Below are positions 1 to 5,352 of a DNA stretch of 8,588 nucleotides, piece after piece. Origin of the DNA: Lachnospiraceae bacterium. GTDB taxonomy: Bacteria > Bacillota > Clostridia > Lachnospirales > Lachnospiraceae. Every line of letters starts with the position of its first letter. Position 1 is the stretch's first letter. The notes beneath the pieces are model-generated. The model had not been told where the DNA came from. It searched no databases and saw nothing but the letters and a program-made list of their open reading frames with translations. Position numbers and translations under genes: made by a program. The DNA lies in NCBI GenBank assembly GCA_024403585.1, contig JAKSRN010000070.1, forward strand, positions 1 to 8,588. Reading direction: 5' to 3'.

Positions 1-473
1 TCCTCTTCTGCCACAATGTTGCTCACATGCATTCCCACCATACCGGAAGAAAGTGCCTGCAGCACAAGCATGTAGGTGTCTTCCACCAGCTCGCAATCCG
101 AAAGCAAAACGCCATTCTCCTCTGCCATTCTTCTGATCACCGGGATCTTGTCGCTGTCATGGTTCACAGAGATATACTCCTCAAAGAGTCCCGGATAATG
201 CTTCTGTAAAAATGCCTTCTTACCCAGGTTTTCGCTCTCTGATATCGTTCTTGTCAGCACAAAGAGTCTGTGCCCTTCTTCTTTTTTTCGTTTTGCATAA
301 CGTCTTACAGGACCTACCGGAAGTGCATGATCAAAGGTTGTCTCCTTGTGGCTTTCATGATAGGCTCTCCAGCCATCTTCTGTAAGGCCGCAGACATATT
401 CTGTTCCATTCGTGCCCGGTTTAGGGAATCGAGGAGCGCTTAAGGTTCCGTCAAAATCAAAAAATATCAGCAT
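1..473 (-). CDS. HAD-superfamily hydrolase, 3' end cut by window edge
   Basis: The frame opens at ATG (complement of 471-473) and runs off the window after 157 codons, so the C-terminus is missing. The N-terminus reads MLIFFDFDGTL, which is HAD motif I, with the nucleophile Asp6 and general acid/base Asp8. FVLTR (Thr74) fits motif II, Lys109 in the DKIPVI segment fits motif III, and a LVEDT segment near residues 129-133 sits where the acidic motif IV is expected. HAD enzymes are usually cytosolic phosphatases; the substrate cannot be told from sequence. A good Shine-Dalgarno (AGAAGGAG, GGAG at 479-482) lies 5 bases before the ATG and supports this start. It follows the acylphosphatase gene by about 107 bases with no terminator that I can see, so it could be the next gene of the same operon or have its own promoter. 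The family call is firm; any specific function is open. Confidence 0.85.
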   Translation of the reverse strand, partial: MLIFFDFDGTLSAPRFPKPGTNGTEYVCGLTEDGWRAYHESHKETTFDHALPVGPVRRYAKRKKEEGHRLFVLTRTISESENLGKKAFLQKHYPGLFEEYISVNHDSDKIPVIRRMAEENGVLLSDCELVEDTYMLVLQALSSGMVGMHVSNIVAEE

Positions 474-513
474 GGGATCTCCTTCTATATGCTGCTGCCA
501 GCATGAGAATTCT

Positions 514-550
514 GTTTCTATGGGTACTGCCCGTGTGGCAGCTTAGAAAC
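514..550 (-). other. Interrupted hairpin in front of the HAD gene
   Basis: GTTTCTA (514-520) is the reverse complement of TAGAAAC (544-550), and inside it CTGCC (527-531) pairs with GGCAG (537-541) around a 5-base loop. Together they form a bulged 12-bp hairpin between the acylphosphatase stop and the HAD ribosome binding site. There is no T-run after it on either strand, so it does not look like an intrinsic terminator. An mRNA processing or stability element is possible, and so is chance. Confidence 0.35.
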
Positions 551-580
551 TACATTCGATGTCAGTCGGTTGTGTGTAGT

Positions 581-874
581 TCATATATACTGCACGCGGA
601 ATCCCCGCTCGCCTTCTTTCACGGGAATCCGTGACGCATCGATCTGGTCCATCCGAATATAAGGAGAATTCTGAAGGGTGATCAGCATATCTGTGATCTG
701 ACGCTCTGTACCCTGCAGTTCCATGAAAACAGAACCGTCGTATTCATTTCTCACAAATCCTTTTACGCCATAGCTTTTTGCGGCATGCTGGGCACGATAA
801 CGAAAGCCCACTCCCTGTACGCGTCCGGAAACGCGGATCCTCTCACGAATGATCGCATTCTCTTTTAAATCCAC
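581..874 (-). CDS. acyP: Acylphosphatase
   Basis: The product is a 97-residue protein of normal acylphosphatase size. These cytosolic enzymes hydrolyse the carboxyl-phosphate bond of acyl phosphates such as acetyl phosphate or 1,3-bisphosphoglycerate. The signature VSGRVQGVGFRYRAQ (residues 15-29) carries the phosphate-binding loop and the catalytic Arg25. GFVRNEYDGSV (39-49) carries the catalytic Asn43. Both essential residues are present. The start codon is GTG (complement of 872-874), preceded by AGGTGG at 884-889 with a 9-base spacer; no ATG offers a better N-terminus. The first bases overlap the end of the zinc-ribbon gene by 10 bases, so the two are probably translationally coupled and co-transcribed. 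Why an acylphosphatase sits behind molybdenum cofactor genes is not clear. Family assignment is very secure. Confidence 0.95.
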   Translation of the reverse strand: MDLKENAIIRERIRVSGRVQGVGFRYRAQHAAKSYGVKGFVRNEYDGSVFMELQGTERQITDMLITLQNSPYIRMDQIDASRIPVKEGERGFRVQYI

Positions 875-1167
875 TCGTAATCACCACCTGTGATAGCAAG
901 GCTCAGAAGGGTATCAAATTTCTCCACCTCTTCTTCTCCCTCAACAACCTGCAGAAGTTTTGCGTCTTCTTTCAGCTCTGGCATCTCGTCGTCCGGTCCG
1001 ATCTCCATATCCGGGTGCTCACCGCAATATGGACAGATCATGCGTGGTGCGATACGAGCATCCAGAAATCTTGTACCGCAGGACTCGCACTCGAAAAAGC
1101 CTGCCATCATAGTTCCATCATTCACAAAATACATATACGATACCGGTATGCCGCTGTTTGCAGTCAT
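865..1167 (-). CDS. Small zinc-ribbon protein of unknown function
   Basis: This 100-residue protein has two CxxC knuckles, ECESC (Cys27, Cys30) and ICPYC (Cys45, Cys48), spaced as in a rubredoxin-like or zinc-ribbon fold that binds one metal ion. The N-terminal part (YMYFVNDGTMMAGFFE) is hydrophobic but short and is unlikely to be a membrane segment. The region from residue 51 on is strongly acidic (PDDEMPELKED, EGEEEVEKFD). There is no signal peptide. The ATG at 1165-1167 is preceded by AAAGGAAG at a good distance. It lies 36 bases behind mogA and overlaps the acylphosphatase start by 10 bases, so it is an internal operon gene. I do not recognise a specific family. Protein-protein contact, metal delivery or a redox role can be guessed from the fold but not shown. 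Confidence 0.85.
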   Translation of the reverse strand: MTANSGIPVSYMYFVNDGTMMAGFFECESCGTRFLDARIAPRMICPYCGEHPDMEIGPDDEMPELKEDAKLLQVVEGEEEVEKFDTLLSLAITGGDYEWI

Positions 1168-1203
1168 ACTCTTCCTTTCATTTCTGTTTTTATCTAGATT
1201 TCT

Positions 1204-1695
1204 TCAGCCTCCGCAGTTGGCACTTCCCTCTGAATAGAGCATCTCAAGACCATGGTCCACTGCTCCGATCACTGCCATGATATTTTCCTCGGAAGCTTTC
1301 TTGCTGCCCGGCAGATTAATGATGAGACTGCGGCCTCTGATTCCTGCCTGGGAGCGGGACAGACATCCCTTTGGTGTGATCCGCATGGACTCTGCACGCA
1401 TGGCCTCTGGGATTCCCGGGGTCAGACGCTCTACAACGGCAAGAGTTGCCTCTGGTGTAATGTCTCTTGGTGAGAAACCGGTTCCGCCGGTGGTCAGTAC
1501 CAGTGCGATCTTCAGTTCATCGGCACATTTCTTCAGGACATCCTCGATCATCTTTTTGTCATCAGGCACGATCGTGGTGAATACCACTTCGTAGTCATTC
1601 TCTTTCAGGATGCGCACCAGATTTGGACCGCTTGTGTCTTCACGCTGTCCTGCATATCCTTTATCACTTACTGTAATAACTGCTGCTGTAAACAT
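1204..1695 (-). CDS. mogA: Molybdopterin adenylyltransferase-type protein (MogA/MoaB family)
   Basis: MogA-type enzymes adenylate molybdopterin before molybdenum insertion, a late step of molybdenum cofactor synthesis in the cytosol. The protein opens with AAVITVSDKG, has TTGGTGFSPRDITPEAT (the MoCF-domain nucleotide/pterin-binding signature) near residues 67-83, and ends with SRSQAGIRG and LIINLPGSKKA, where LPG is the conserved C-terminal motif. I chose the ATG at 1693-1695 (163 residues, normal for the family) because AAAGGAGT (1702-1709) lies 7 bases before it. The open frame continues 32 codons upstream to 1791, but that part overlaps the end of moaC and resembles no family sequence. It follows moaC by 73 bases, which fits co-transcription. 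MoaB and MogA are hard to separate by eye, so the exact symbol is less sure than the family. Confidence 0.93.
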   Translation of the reverse strand: MFTAAVITVSDKGYAGQREDTSGPNLVRILKENDYEVVFTTIVPDDKKMIEDVLKKCADELKIALVLTTGGTGFSPRDITPEATLAVVERLTPGIPEAMRAESMRITPKGCLSRSQAGIRGRSLIINLPGSKKASEENIMAVIGAVDHGLEMLYSEGSANCGG

Positions 1696-1737
1696 ACAAT
1701 TACTCCTTTCTGAAAAGCGGACATTCGCATTACGCTC

Positions 1738-1756
1738 CGCTTCATGCTCATGAACG
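1738..1756 (-). other. Short hairpin between moaC and mogA
   Basis: TTCAT (1741-1745) and ATGAA (1750-1754) form a 5-bp stem that can be extended by two G-C pairs with one bulged base. It lies in the 73-base gap behind the moaC stop codon, with no T-run after it. It is weak and may be chance. Confidence 0.25.
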
Positions 1757-1768
1757 CATAGGGAATGC

Positions 1769-3247
1769 TTATTTGCGTTCAAAATCTCCATGTACTCCGC
1801 CAGTCTTTTTCAGCAGGCGGATATCTGCGATCACCATATCTTTCTGTACTGCCTTGCACATGTCATAAACAGTAAGGCAGGCTGTGGAAACCGCTGTCAG
1901 TGCCTCCATCTCCACACCGGTTCGTCCGGAGCAGGATACGGTAGCCTGGATCTCCACAGAGCAACGCTCCTCATCCAGCGAAAGATCCAGATTGATACCG
2001 TCGATCAGGATCGGATGGCACATCGGGATCAGGTCCGGTGTACGTTTTGCTCCCATAACACCTGCAATCTGCGCTACGGTCAGCACATCCCCTTTTTTCA
2101 TTCCGCCGGAGCGGATCAGTGCAAAAGTATCTTTATTCACAAGAACACGGCCTGCAGCGATCGCTGTTCTTTTTGTGATGGATTTTTCATTCACATCCAC
2201 CATCTTTGCACGACCCTGCTCATTAAAATGTGTAAAATCACTCATTGATTTTTTCATCTCCTTCTCTGCCCACTGCGCATCAGCAAGAATCGGACGACCC
2301 ACACCGATCAGGTCAGCCGCACCCTTCTCCAGCAGTTCTTCCGCCTGCGCAGCAGTTTTAATTCCCCCGGTAAGAATAACCGGAATCTGAACAGCTGCCT
2401 TCACTGCAGCTGACATATCAGAAAAATATCCCGGCTCATTGTGTCCCGGACGCATAAAGCGGCACATACCACCGGAAAGATCAATACAATCCACCCCTGC
2501 TGCCTCCAGAAGTTTCGCAGCCTCCACTGCATCTTCAATCGTGCTGCCGCCTTCCATATAGTCACAGCCACCCAGACGCAGGAAGATCGGATAATCCTCT
2601 CCCACCAGTTCCCTGGTTCTTTTGACAGTCTCAATGGCAAATCGCAGGCGGTTCTCCATACAGCCACATCCATACTCATCCTGACGCTTGTTGGTCAGAG
2701 GAGAATAAAACTGATTCAGGAGATATCCGTGAGCAGAATGAATCTCCACTCCATCATACCCTGCCTTTTTCGCCCTGAGCGCAGCCTGGGCAAATGCCTC
2801 CTCCAGCTTCAGGATCTCTTCCTTTGTCAGCTCTTTGGGAAGCATGTCTGTTTCCAGCTCCTTCTTTCTTCCCGGACACGGAACTGCACTGGCACTGACG
2901 ATCTGCATACCGGTCAGAGTCTCATTGGTGGCACTGCCTGCATGGTTCAGCTGGCAGACTGCCTTGCTGCCGGAGGCCTTGATCACCTCTGTCAGTTTCT
3001 TTGCCGGCTCGATCACAGAATCATCCATCATGGACATCTGGCCTTTTCCTGCCAGACCTTCAGGGCTGATGCAGGTATGCTCGGTAATGATCAGTCCGAT
3101 CCGGCCATCTCTGGCACGGTCTGCATAGTAGTCGCAGAGGGCAGCATTTACCGTACCGCCGTTCAGGGTTTTGTAGGTTGCCATCGGTGGCATCACAAGT
3201 CTGTTATGGAGAGTCATTGTTCCAATCTGAATAGAATTTTTAAGCAT
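1769..3247 (-). CDS. moaC: Old-yellow-enzyme flavin oxidoreductase fused in frame to MoaC
   Basis: One 492-codon frame holds two complete domains. Residues 1-330 are an FMN-binding TIM barrel of the NADH:flavin oxidoreductase (old yellow enzyme) family: PPMATYK (20-26), CQLNHAG (98-104), the HSAHGYLLNQFYSP signature with His170 and His173 (170-183), Arg224 in FLRLGG, TGGI (293-296) and GVGRP (315-319). The iron-sulfur and second flavin domains of 2,4-dienoyl-CoA reductases are absent. Residues 335-492 are a full MoaC (cyclic pyranopterin monophosphate synthase, second half of step one of molybdenum cofactor synthesis). From its own Met, Lys51, His77, Glu112/Glu114, Asp128 and Lys131 fall at the same numbers as in E. 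coli MoaC. AAAGGGG precedes the first ATG. A perfect internal Shine-Dalgarno and ATGs at the junction suggest MoaC may also be made separately, and a one-base change in an A6 run would split the genes. The oxidoreductase substrate is unknown. Confidence 0.88.
   Translation of the reverse strand: MLKNSIQIGTMTLHNRLVMPPMATYKTLNGGTVNAALCDYYADRARDGRIGLIITEHTCISPEGLAGKGQMSMMDDSVIEPAKKLTEVIKASGSKAVCQLNHAGSATNETLTGMQIVSASAVPCPGRKKELETDMLPKELTKEEILKLEEAFAQAALRAKKAGYDGVEIHSAHGYLLNQFYSPLTNKRQDEYGCGCMENRLRFAIETVKRTRELVGEDYPIFLRLGGCDYMEGGSTIEDAVEAAKLLEAAGVDCIDLSGGMCRFMRPGHNEPGYFSDMSAAVKAAVQIPVILTGGIKTAAQAEELLEKGAADLIGVGRPILADAQWAEKEMKKSMSDFTHFNEQGRAKMVDVNEKSITKRTAIAAGRVLVNKDTFALIRSGGMKKGDVLTVAQIAGVMGAKRTPDLIPMCHPILIDGINLDLSLDEERCSVEIQATVSCSGRTGVEMEALTAVSTACLTVYDMCKAVQKDMVIADIRLLKKTGGVHGDFERK
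2243..2265 (-). promoter_or_regulatory. Internal ribosome binding site and MoaC start codon
   Basis: Within the fused frame the minus strand reads AGAAGGAG (2258-2265), then directly an ATG (2255-2257) and, 12 bases after the GGAG, a second in-frame ATG (2243-2245) that begins MSDFTHFN. This closely matches the natural N-terminus of stand-alone MoaC (E. coli starts MSQLTHIN). The spacing to the second ATG is a little long. The site looks like the ancestral moaC start and could still give a 158-residue MoaC. Confidence 0.6.
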
Positions 3248-3291
3248 AAAGAAACCCCTTTCTTTTTTTGCAGTACCACTCTTTTCCTCTG

Positions 3292-3304
3292 GATCGCGAC
3301 GATC
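3292..3304 (-). other. Small hairpin upstream of the oxidoreductase-moaC gene
   Basis: GATCG (3292-3296) and CGATC (3300-3304) form a 5-bp stem with a 3-base loop in the gap between the permease and oxidoreductase genes. There is no T-run after it. Together with the larger hairpin at 3313-3336 it could set the stability of the two mRNA segments, but this is inference. Confidence 0.3.
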
Positions 3305-3312
3305 TCAGGCAA

Positions 3313-3336
3313 TGCAGATAAAGCGGTAAATCTGCA
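3313..3336 (-). other. Intercistronic hairpin directly after the permease stop codon
   Basis: TGCAGAT (3313-3319) and ATCTGCA (3330-3336) form a perfect 7-bp stem with a 10-base loop, starting at the base next to the TGA stop of the permease (3337-3339). No T-run follows on the minus strand, so full termination is unlikely. A 3'-end protecting or partial attenuation structure is plausible. Confidence 0.4.
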
Positions 3337-4272
3337 TCAGCGCACCAGTGCCTGGAAGACAGCTGTCATCAGCGGCATGGTCAGAATACAAAGTACAACA
3401 GTCATAATATTGATACTTCCGGCAAGGACCTCATCCTTATGCTCCAGATTGGCCATCTGGCTGACAGTGGATGCGGAAGGAGCCGCAGTTGCCAGGAAGA
3501 ATACAAACAATACGCTGATCATGGATTTCGGGATAATGGTATTGACCAGAAGTCCCAGTACCGCTGCAGTCAAGAGCGGACTGATGATCAGACGCAGAAT
3601 AGTGACGATCCAGATATCTTTCTGGCTGAAGATCTTCTTCAGATCTGCATCTGCAATCATGATTCCGATTACAACCATACTCATAGGACCCACGCAGTCA
3701 CCGGTTCTGGAAAGTGCAGAGCCTAAGATCTCCGGGAAGGTGATGCGGCTGAAGAAAAGCAGCAGACCTACAATACAGGCAATGATATTCGGATTCAGGA
3801 TGATCTTTTTCACATTCATCTGCTTCTGTCCGCTCATCATGGATACCAGATGGGTCCAGAAGAGCACCGTCTGTACCACAGAGTAAGCACAGCAATAGAA
3901 AACATACTCGCTGCCCAGTACGTAACCGATGATCGGGATCAGAAGATTGCCTGCATTGGTATAGATAATTGACGCCGATTCCACTGTCTTCAGTTTCAGG
4001 ATCGGTGCAAACCATCTGGTTCCCGCGATCATAATGATGTGATAGACAATGGCACAGACAACAGCAAGGGCAAAACCAATGGCTTTCTCACTGGAATATT
4101 CCAGCTGCAGAGCTGAGAGTGTCATACAGGGTGCGATAATGTACAGTATCAGTTTTGAGATCGTGGCACTGTTCTCCAGTGTCAGTACCTTTGCTTTTCC
4201 CGCAGCAAATCCAAATATGATCATTATGGCAATGACCATGATCTGCTTCAAAAGGATAAGACTCAGATCCAT
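3337..4272 (-). CDS. AEC-family membrane permease
   Basis: The product is a 311-residue, strongly hydrophobic protein of typical size for the auxin efflux carrier (AEC) family, inner-membrane carriers that in bacteria are often linked to dicarboxylates such as malate or malonate. About ten membrane segments can be picked out, roughly at 5-27, 39-56, 64-83, 99-120, 122-146, 157-177, 195-212, 220-244, 251-269 and 280-310. The segment TNAGNLLIPIIGYVLG (105-120) and the late APSAST motif with SINIMTVVLCILTMP are family-like. The basic stretch near GQKQMNVKK (148-156) marks the central cytosolic loop between two five-helix halves. The ATG at 4270-4272 follows TGGAGGAA. It is the first gene after its promoter and is followed by the oxidoreductase-moaC gene after 89 bases. 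The transported substrate cannot be read from the sequence; the context does not prove a link to molybdenum. Confidence 0.9.
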   Translation of the reverse strand: MDLSLILLKQIMVIAIMIIFGFAAGKAKVLTLENSATISKLILYIIAPCMTLSALQLEYSSEKAIGFALAVVCAIVYHIIMIAGTRWFAPILKLKTVESASIIYTNAGNLLIPIIGYVLGSEYVFYCCAYSVVQTVLFWTHLVSMMSGQKQMNVKKIILNPNIIACIVGLLLFFSRITFPEILGSALSRTGDCVGPMSMVVIGIMIADADLKKIFSQKDIWIVTILRLIISPLLTAAVLGLLVNTIIPKSMISVLFVFFLATAAPSASTVSQMANLEHKDEVLAGSINIMTVVLCILTMPLMTAVFQALVR

Positions 4273-4308
4273 AATTATAGTTCCTCCAGTTTTTTACTCT
4301 TATTCCCA

Positions 4309-4334
4309 GGTGTCTGCACATTCCCACAGATACC
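4309..4334 (-). other. Hairpin in the 5' leader of the permease operon
   Basis: GGTGTCTG (4309-4316) pairs with CAGATACC (4327-4334) at 7 of 8 positions around a 10-base loop. If transcription begins near 4339, this hairpin would lie within the first few bases of the roughly 67-base leader. It may protect the 5' end. It has none of the size or complexity expected of a molybdenum cofactor riboswitch. Confidence 0.35.
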
Positions 4335-4345
4335 CATTCTTTTGT

Positions 4346-4354
4346 AGTATACCA
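4346..4354 (-). promoter_or_regulatory. Putative extended -10 promoter of the permease operon
   Basis: The minus strand reads TGG followed by TATACT (4346-4351), an extended -10 element of the TGn-TATAAT type. Nothing close to TTGACA lies 17 bases upstream (TTTCTT, inside the U-tract of the preceding terminator), which extended -10 promoters tolerate. It is placed correctly between the regulator's terminator and the permease ATG. Confidence 0.5.
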
Positions 4355-4364
4355 TTGTAATTTC

Positions 4365-4404
4365 AAAAAAGAAACCGTCCCGTAGAATTCCTACAGGACG
4401 GTTT
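4365..4404 (-). terminator. Intrinsic terminator of the DeoR-family regulator gene
   Basis: AAACCGTCC (4372-4380) pairs with GGACGGTTT (4396-4404); after one mismatch GTAG (4382-4385) pairs with CTAC (4391-4394) around a 5-base loop. Read on the minus strand the stem is followed by TTTCTTTTTT-type sequence (complement of 4365-4374). It begins 24 bases after the regulator's stop codon and separates it from the permease operon. Confidence 0.9.
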
Positions 4405-4427
4405 TGATCATCGTATCAGACAGAAGA

Positions 4428-5171
4428 TCATACTCTGATGATATTATCCAACTGGTTATAACGCTCCGGAATGCGCTCTGTCAGGATCTGTGCCTTTTCA
4501 ATCGGACAGAACGTAACAGAAGAAACCACATCAAATTTTGTAGCATCTGCCAGCACATAGGCCTGACGGCACTGCTGGATGGCAGTCTGTTTTACAAGTG
4601 CCTCTCCCGGATCCGGTGTGGTAAAACCTTCCTCCAGGCTGACACCGTTGGATCCAAAGAATCCTCTTGTAAAATGATACTTCTGCAGCATCAGAACCGC
4701 ATCCGTACCTACAACGGCCTCCGTACTGCTCTTTAATTCTCCGCCAACCAGAATGACTCTTTTCCCTGCTGCCATCATCTTCTGTGCATGGGCAACACCA
4801 TTGGTCACATAGCGGATGCTGTTATCATCCGGAAGGAAATCGATCATTCCTTCAGTTGTTGTTCCAGCGTCAATATAGATAAAATCAGAAGGCCGGATCA
4901 GGGATGCCGCGTAGGCAGAGATCCATCTCTTCTGCTCTTTATTCAATTCACTTTTCTGACGAACTGTCGGTTCGTTTGTAGAGATGGAACTCTCCAGAGA
5001 AATCGCTCCTCCGAAGACCTTCTCCAGTTTTCCCATTCGAGCAAGCTGAGTAATATCTCTTCTTGCTGTTGATTCTGAAATATTAAGCAGATCCTTTAAC
5101 TCTGCTACGGTTACACTTCCCTTATCGCGCAAAATCTGAAGTATGGCATTATGTCTCTGTTCTGTAAGCAT
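4428..5171 (-). CDS. fruR: DeoR/GlpR-family transcriptional regulator, probable fructose operon repressor
   Basis: DeoR-family proteins are cytosolic DNA-binding repressors that respond to sugar phosphates. An N-terminal winged helix-turn-helix (roughly residues 1-55) holds VTVAELKDLLNISESTARRD, the DeoR recognition-helix signature. The C-terminal DeoR sensor domain shows IDAGTTTEGM, ILVGGELK with TEAVVG, and FFGSNGVSLEEGFTTPDPGE, the usual sugar-phosphate site. I chose the ATG at 5169-5171 (247 residues, beginning MLTEQRHNAIL, typical of the family) because GAGGTGAG (5176-5183) lies just before it. An ATG 24 bases further upstream (5195) has only a weak site. It has its own promoter and terminator and lies directly downstream of the fruK-fruA operon, so fructose 1-phosphate is the likely inducer and the fru promoter the likely target. 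Control of the permease operon on the other side is a less likely option. Family sure; target inferred. Confidence 0.92.
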   Translation of the reverse strand: MLTEQRHNAILQILRDKGSVTVAELKDLLNISESTARRDITQLARMGKLEKVFGGAISLESSISTNEPTVRQKSELNKEQKRWISAYAASLIRPSDFIYIDAGTTTEGMIDFLPDDNSIRYVTNGVAHAQKMMAAGKRVILVGGELKSSTEAVVGTDAVLMLQKYHFTRGFFGSNGVSLEEGFTTPDPGEALVKQTAIQQCRQAYVLADATKFDVVSSVTFCPIEKAQILTERIPERYNQLDNIIRV

Positions 5172-5252
5172 CCTACTCACCTCGGTTAACTTCATTCAAC
5201 TCTTGTTTTTCCATCATATACTTAAGGCAAAACCCATCGCATACTCTTACTT

Positions 5253-5282
5253 ATTATAGCATCGATTCCGCAAAAAAAACAA
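5253..5282 (-). promoter_or_regulatory. Putative promoter of the DeoR-family regulator
   Basis: A perfect TATAAT (5253-5258 on the minus strand) is preceded, 18 bases away, by TTGTTT (5277-5282). The -35 region lies inside the T-tract and the foot of the fruA terminator stem, so terminator and promoter share bases. Predicted transcription start is near 5246, about 75 bases before the chosen start codon. The tandem repeat seen at the fru promoter is not present here. Confidence 0.65.
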
Positions 5283-5319
5283 CGGACATTCCGGAAAATA
5301 CTTCCGGAATGTCCGTTGT
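5272..5319 (-). terminator. Strong intrinsic terminator of the fru operon
   Basis: Eighteen bases (5279-5296) are a perfect inverted repeat of 5302-5319 around the 5-base loop 5297-5301. On the minus strand the stem is followed by an unbroken run of T (complement of 5272-5279, shared with the stem's last base). It lies 33 bases behind the fruA stop codon and is a textbook terminator. Confidence 0.96.
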
Positions 5320-5352
5320 AAAGAAGGAGAGTTCTATAGACAACTGTCTGAA

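Noticed and set aside
514..550. Hairpin before the HAD gene as a terminator of the mog operon
   Set aside because: No T-run follows on the minus strand and the stem is broken by unpaired bases.
1696..1791. A 32-codon N-terminal extension of mogA
   Set aside because: It overlaps the moaC end and matches no family sequence, while the internal ATG at 1693-1695 has an ideal Shine-Dalgarno and gives the normal protein length.
2441..3886. A 481-codon open frame on the plus strand
   Set aside because: It lies antisense to the permease and oxidoreductase genes, its translation is rich in Cys, His and Ser without family motifs, and it runs across two well-supported genes.
4273..4345. Molybdenum cofactor riboswitch in the permease leader
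   Set aside because: The leader is too short and contains only one simple hairpin.
5172..5195. An 8-codon N-terminal extension of the DeoR-family regulator
   Set aside because: Its upstream ribosome binding site is weak, while the chosen ATG has GAGGTGAG in front and starts with the typical family N-terminus.
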